In this document: positions 7,424 to 10,698 of the stretch, in pieces | Numbering within the stretch: position 1 is the first letter of the stretch | Layout of the letters: every line of letters begins with the position of its first letter | DNA from: Phoronis pallida | Lineage: Eukaryota > Phoronida > Phoronidae | DNA length: 10,698 nt | NCBI GenBank assembly: GCA_028565715.1 | Contig: JAOXYC010229015.1 | Location: 1-10,698, forward strand | Direction of reading: 5' to 3' | The notes under the pieces: generated by a model | The model's database searches: none | What the model was told of the DNA's origin: nothing | Seen by the model: the letters and a program-made list of their open reading frames with translations, nothing else | Position numbers and translations under genes: made by a program

Positions 7424-7539
7424 CATGTGCTTCAACTCCTGGTAGATGAAAGATAAAGTTGTCCACATTTTCCTCTCTACTCAGTCCATGCAGAACACGT
7501 TGAAGTATTTGTTCACTGCTTTCACTGAACAGATCCATT
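7424..7539 (-). CDS. Exon F (38 codons plus split codons)
   Basis: The exon is 116 nt, phase 2 to 1, between acceptor CTTATTTTCTAG and donor CATG|GTAAGT. The first base completes Arg with exon E. It reads MDLFSESSEQILQRVLHGLS then REENVDNFIFHLPGVEAH. It is helical with an acidic start. The internal Met is not taken as a start because exon E joins in phase. Confidence 0.85.
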
Positions 7540-7645
7540 CTAGAAAATAAGTTTATAGAAAAATAACAATATTTTGATGGTCAATGTATTTACCGTTAAA
7601 ACAAGAGGTTTGTGTCCTGTTATAGTTTAGGCAATTCATTTTCTT

Positions 7646-7796
7646 GTTGATAAATTTGAAAAGACAGCAAAATATTGTAACTAAGTATCTTGGATCAAAT
7701 CCGTGTCTTTCATTTTCTGTATGGGCATTCTACCACTGAACTATATAGCTTTTGATTTCTGGTAATTGCAATTTTTTCTGTCTTCAAATTTATCAA
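7646..7796. mobile_element. 151-bp foldback enclosing a tRNA-like sequence
   Basis: TTGATAAATTTGAAAAGACAG (7646-7666) is complementary to CTGTCTTCAAATTTATCAA (7778-7796), with a 2-bp indel. Partial pairing continues inward (AAAATATTGTAA with TTGCAATTTTTT). The interior holds a 71-nt tRNA-like segment on the minus strand. This may be a small foldback or a SINE-derived element. Confidence 0.68.
7679..7749 (-). pseudogene. tRNA-derived pseudogene or SINE head (tRNA-Gly-like)
   Basis: On the minus strand GCTATATAGTTCAGTGGTAG then AATGCCC carries a good polymerase III A box and D-arm, resembling tRNA-Gly/Glu. It is followed 34 nt later by GGATTTGATCC, a B-box-like T-arm (consensus GGTTCGANNCC with two changes). 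Total length is about 71 nt, right for a tRNA. The acceptor ends (GCTATAT and AGATACTTAG) do not pair and the anticodon arm is unclear, so a working tRNA is unlikely. Confidence 0.55.
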
Positions 7797-7964
7797 TTTT
7801 AGCCAGCCAATGAGAAGCACACAGTTTATATTAACATCCCTTTGATCGTTCACATAAAACACCCTCAAACTCTTTCTGAAAACCTAAGAGAGAATTCTAA
7901 AATTTGAAGTGACTTTGTATGAGTAATGGCTATCAGAAAACCAGAATCAAGCAAGAGTAGAATA

Positions 7965-8024
7965 TATTTATATTTTTGTTGTTATCAAGGTAAGAACAAT
8001 TGATAACAATCAAAAATATAAAAT
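7965..8024. repeat. Hairpin next to the exon E donor
   Basis: ATTTATATTTTTGTTGTTATCAA (7965-7987) pairs with TTGATAACAATCAAAAATATAAAAT (8000-8024), with a small bulge. It lies in the intron about 14 nt past the exon E donor in gene orientation. Confidence 0.68.
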
Positions 8025-8038
8025 TGTTTTTGCCCTAC

Positions 8039-8163
8039 CTGACTGCAGACTGTCTCAGCATACTGATGAGGCGTGGGTATGGATTAGGAGGTAAGAATAC
8101 TCCAGTGAGGATGTCAGTGAGAAACCTTGACCAAACATCATCCAAGTGGCTGTCCAAAATATA
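8039..8163 (-). CDS. Exon E (41 codons plus two bases)
   Basis: The exon is 125 nt, phase 0 to 2, between acceptor CAATATTGTGTTTTCAG and donor TCAG|GTAGGG. It reads YILDSHLDDVWSRFLTDILT then GVFLPPNPYPRLISMLRQSA and V, with AG completing Arg in exon F. Two amphipathic helices are separated by a Pro-rich turn. Confidence 0.86.
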
Positions 8164-9125
8164 CTGAAAACACAATATTGTTTTGAGGCATGAAAGTCAT
8201 ACTAAAAACTGATTTATTAGAAGGTGAATGAAAATAAATTAAATAATTCATTTTAATATATTACTCTGCAAACTATTTCTACTAAAAATATCGATTACCC
8301 AAACTTATTGATAAAAAATCAGGGTTAGAAATGCCAAGACAGTAACTTGAAATATAATTTGGCTTGTTCATGAGATTGAGAAAAGTTTACTTCCACGATT
8401 GTGTTGGATTACAGAAATGTAATGATCAGGTGCCTGCTTCAGGAACGAAGAGTTGGCTTATATCAAACCTATCTGAAAATTTAAGTCATTCTCCCCGATT
8501 GTCTATTTCAAACACAAAAAAGTCGAGGAAATTGCAAACTAATAACAAAAAAATCAAGAAAAGAAAGAACAAATCAACATTTTGAATAATAAACAATAAA
8601 TGGGCCATGCAACTTAAAATGACATGCATTTACCTTCAGGTTAATCCAAGGACCTATGACAAAGCACAACATTCATTGGATCAAAAGGATCGGCAACAAA
8701 AAACTGTGGACCAATAAAACTGTCTCAAATAATTTATTTTCAAATGTTGAACAGATCAAGGACCTTTACATTATGTAACACCCAAATCAGTATGAGAACA
8801 ACTGACCAGAAGTACAAACTCTACAAGGGATGTTAACCAACATTTTAGTTTCTATTGGAGGCTTACATATTTTATTTTCTTATTTTTGTTTTAAAATTTT
8901 ATCAATTTATGCTGAATGTAACTCATTACTTTTTCTTTGTCTTGGTACTTATTTTATTGCACCAGAACACTGATTTTAATGTAGAAATCGTTATGTTTGT
9001 TCCAATGTTCTAGTGGACAGAATGCTGCATAGGTTTTTGAAAACAAATCCATGTTCAATGTTTCACCATTCACAATAAGTATACACAATCATACTCTTCT
9101 GTTCATAAAATATTAATTAACCAAC
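8164..9125. other. Intron D-E, nothing recognised
   Basis: This is 962 bp of AT-rich intron. Both strands were read and no exon meeting the phase-0/0 requirement with good splice sites was found. Short open frames such as 8364-8585 on the plus strand are lysine/asparagine-rich low-complexity noise. No foldback comparable to those in neighbouring introns was seen. Confidence 0.6.
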
Positions 9126-9199
9126 CTTCATGAGGACAGTTTCCGTGGCTAGCTCTGGTTGTCCTGAGTATTGCTCTTTGCAAACATCAACATTTACAA
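9126..9199 (-). CDS. Exon D (24 codons plus two bases)
   Basis: The exon is 74 nt, phase 1 to 0, between acceptor ATCTTTATTTCAG and donor AAG|GTTGGT. It completes Val with exon C, then reads VNVDVCKEQYSGQPELATET VLMK. A strand-like start is followed by a helix. Confidence 0.8.
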
Positions 9200-9477
9200 C
9201 TGAAATAAAGATAATGAAGATGTTCATAGTATGGATGTTCATAGCACAGTGACTTGGGTTTTAAGTTAACTACAAAATTCCGCTAACTTTTCATTCTTTA
9301 TACAAATCAGATACTTTTCTACTGAGGGAAAAAAACTGAGTTGTAGGATCTAGAAGCTCTATTAACTGGCCTTTTACAAATCGTACATTTTTGTGAATAA
9401 AACGAAACTTCCTTTTGTAAGTGCTCTACAAAATATTTATAACAAAAACATATCGATCTCACTCACACCAAACTAAC

Positions 9478-9535
9478 CTGACTTATCATGTCTCCAAAGC
9501 TTGTTGTTCTCATAGCCAAATGTAAAGTGCTCACC
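9478..9535 (-). CDS. Exon C (19 codons plus one base)
   Basis: The exon is 58 nt, phase 0 to 1, between acceptor CTATTATTTGTAG and donor CAG|GTTAGT. It reads GEHFTFGYENNKLWRHDKS. It is rich in aromatic and charged residues. Short, but phase-consistent on both sides. Confidence 0.78.
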
Positions 9536-9660
9536 CTACAAATAATAGAAATCATTATTATTGAGTTGGAAACTCAATGAATTTCCAATGTTCATAACTG
9601 CATCAAAGGAAAGCAATAACCCTCTAATCAGAATTTCCCATTCTCCACATTTTTACTTAC

Positions 9661-9721
9661 ATTTTGTGAAAATAAGTGAACATCCCTTGGTAATAGATCT
9701 GGAAAGGCTTCCTTCAGAGAG
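9661..9721 (-). pseudogene. Decayed tandem copy of exon B
   Basis: This stretch matches the 5'-truncated exon B at 9775, with 7 mismatches in about 63 bp. It keeps a perfect donor (AAT|GTAAGT) and the flanking intron sequence. In the exon B frame it reads SLKEAFPDLLPRDVHLFSQN. The first four codons of exon B and its acceptor are lost; the only nearby AG leaves a 61-nt exon, which would shift the frame. It is therefore probably a dead duplicate, or a poison exon if it is used. Confidence 0.75.
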
Positions 9722-9774
9722 CTTTTTCACTAAGAAATAATTTAGAATTTTCCAATTTCACCATCTTTACTTAC

Positions 9775-9846
9775 ATTTCGTAAAATTAAGTTAACATCCT
9801 TTGGTAATAGATCTGGAAAGGCTTCCTTTAGTGAGCTGATGGTTTC
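9775..9846 (-). CDS. Exon B (24 codons)
   Basis: The exon is 72 nt, phase 0 to 0, between acceptor TGCTTTTTGGAACAG and donor AAT|GTAAGT. It reads ETISSLKEAFPDLLPKDVNL ILRN. It is chosen over the copy at 9661 because it keeps a phase-compatible acceptor and the full length. Confidence 0.82.
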
Positions 9847-10070
9847 CTGTTCCAAAAAGCAATTATGCAATTAGTGTTTGTTACTTTCATTAAGAGTTTG
9901 TGCTTTTCTAGCAAAAGCAGAAACAGATGAAAGTTTCTTGTGGAATAACTTATTCAAATTTATTTTTTTTATTTAACAATAATTTACAAGTAAAGAAAAC
10001 CGTTTTTAAGTGGTATCAATTTTGAACATAAAATAATTTGTATACCTCATGTCAATTTTTATGATCTTAC

Positions 10071-10163
10071 ATTTTCTGTTGTTTCATTAAAAACACGGCT
10101 GTGTATGCTATTTTCAACTTTGCATCGAGTCTTTTCGTAGTCCCGGAAAAGTTGTTTCCAACA
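10071..10163 (-). CDS. Exon A2 (31 codons)
   Basis: The exon is 93 nt, phase 0 to 0, between acceptor CATTCTGAGCACAG (weak pyrimidine tract) and donor AAT|GTAAGA. It reads CWKQLFRDYEKTRCKVENSI then HSRVFNETTEN, a charged amphipathic helix. It joins exons A and B without a frame change. Leaving it out would also keep the frame, so it could be a cassette exon. The coding quality of the peptide is the main support. Confidence 0.7.
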
Positions 10164-10306
10164 CTGTGCTCAGAATGTGATCTTGCTTTTGTGTGACAAA
10201 GCTTTTATTAGAACTATTTTCCAAACCCATTCTTCACTCATGACCTGCTTGTACTAATTTCACAACTAATTCATGTAATTATCATTGAATAAAAACATGT
10301 ACAAAC

Positions 10307-10399
10307 CTGAAGTACTGGACAGTTTGGTATAGCATCCTCATAGAGTTGAATTAACATGGTCATGCAGAAGTGATTAATGGTTCGTAGTCTATCAACAGT
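10307..10399 (-). CDS. Exon A, most 5' exon identified (31 codons)
   Basis: The exon is 93 nt, phase 0 to 0, between acceptor TATTTCACTTTTCCAG and donor CAG|GTTTGT. It reads TVDRLRTINHFCMTMLIQLY then EDAIPNCPVLQ. It is a helix with a Pro-turn end. Methionines inside it are not proposed as starts because the acceptor is strong; the true start lies beyond 10698. Confidence 0.8.
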
Positions 10400-10698
10400 C
10401 TGGAAAAGTGAAATACCAGTCTCAATATTGAATAACCTAAACACGCTGGATAGGAATGAATCAAACTTAAATATTCACACATCTTAAATTTCAGCATTTT
10501 TTGTGACTTTAAACAATGAATCTTTATGTTCTGAGGGTGAAGAATTAATTTAATATCGCAGTATTGTTGTCTACTTAGCTAACTAAGCTATTTCTCATCA
10601 AAGTGACATGTCCTTCATGTCCTATTTTTTTCAGAAAATACTCATCACACCCTCCATGTAATTTTCATCACCTATGCATCTTTAATTTAAGCTGGCTT
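10400..10698. other. Intron upstream of exon A, nothing recognised
   Basis: This is AT-rich sequence with no supported exon or promoter. A possible donor (CATAG|GTGATG) near 10667-10676 has too little upstream sequence, and a phase that does not match exon A, so it is not called. Confidence 0.5.

Larger units (their letters stand above)
7540..8038. other. Intron E-F, holds two foldbacks and a tRNA-like sequence
   Basis: This 499-bp intron contains the 7646-7796 foldback with a tRNA-like interior and the 7965-8024 hairpin. The rest is AT-rich with no exon seen. Confidence 0.6.
9631..9846. repeat. Tandem segmental duplication covering exon B and flanking intron
   Basis: The 9631-9723 segment (CAGAATTTCCCATTCTCCAC, then TTTTACTTAC, then the exon copy) is repeated at about 9744-9837 (AGAATTTTCCAATTTCACCA, then TCTTTACTTAC, then exon B). 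The offset is 114 bp. The intron part has diverged more than the exon part. Confidence 0.78.
1..10399 (-). other. Internal part of an unrecognised multi-exon eukaryotic gene
   Basis: Sixteen exons chain in one reading frame: A, A2, B, C, D, E, F, G, H, I, J, K, L, N, O, P. Each has an AG acceptor and GT donor on the minus strand, most close to the metazoan consensus (GTAAGT at B, F and G). Intron phases in order are 0,0,0,1,0,2,1,0,1,0,2,0,0,0,0. The exons sum to 2013 nt, or 671 codons, with no stop. The product has many Leu/Ile/Phe-rich amphipathic stretches, suggesting an all-helical scaffold-like protein, plus an acidic repeat in exon N. I could not match it to a family. Extra exons in the two longest introns (558-3224, 8164-9125) cannot be excluded; both are phase 0, so an exon of 3n nt would fit unnoticed. 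Confidence 0.85.

Noticed and set aside
7679-7749. Functional tRNA gene
   Set aside because: The acceptor stem does not pair, no clear anticodon arm forms, and the B box has two changes, so it is called a tRNA-derived pseudogene or SINE head instead.
8364-8585. Plus-strand 73-codon open frame in intron D-E
   Set aside because: It is Lys/Asn-rich from A-rich sequence, has no splice context, and lies on the opposite strand to the gene. It looks like noise.
8638-8670. Possible minus-strand exon between CTTTGTCATAG and AAG|GTAAAT
   Set aside because: It is only 20 nt, reads into TGA in the required phase 0, and its length would break the D-to-E frame.

Overview
The window is eukaryotic. It holds an internal stretch of one intron-rich gene on the minus strand. 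I assembled sixteen coding exons, from about 10399 down to position 1, plus one optional 19-nt microexon. Every junction is GT-AG and every codon phase agrees across the introns. The sixteen exons total 2013 nt, exactly 671 codons with no internal stop. Both ends of the gene lie outside the window, so there is no promoter, start codon, stop codon or poly(A) site to report. I do not recognise the protein. It looks mostly helical and globular, with one acidic, low-complexity tandem-repeat segment. I see no signal peptide, clear catalytic motif or zinc site.

Layout from low to high coordinate, which is 3' to 5' of the gene: exon P (1-66, cut by the window edge), O (366-557), a 2.7-kb intron almost filled by a tandem repeat array (about 655-2800), N (3225-3602, with a coding minisatellite), the optional microexon M (3718-3736), L (3877-4047), K (4698-4764), J (5243-5325), I (5679-5848), H (6136-6283), G (7059-7165), F (7424-7539), E (8039-8163), D (9126-9199), C (9478-9535), a decayed copy of exon B (9661-9721), B (9775-9846), A2 (10071-10163) and A (10307-10399).

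The introns are AT-rich and loaded with short non-autonomous elements. The array has 14 copies of a roughly 156-bp unit, closed by a degenerate ACGG tail and bracketed by a 10-bp inverted repeat. There is a 324-bp foldback element flanked by TTAA, a 250-bp element with 47-bp terminal inverted repeats, several smaller foldbacks, and a tRNA-like sequence inside one foldback.

The short introns, AT-rich background and a 155-160 bp core-repeat element with an ACGG-type tail suggest an aquatic invertebrate. A bivalve or other mollusc is my best guess, because 'pearl'/Helitron-like elements and BIV160-type satellites of bivalves have this architecture. This is inference, not proof. There is no prokaryotic operon, CRISPR array or defence system here. 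The points most worth checking are the array with its repeated CTCF-like motif, the phase-coupled splice choice around exons L and M, the duplicated exon, and the coding minisatellite.
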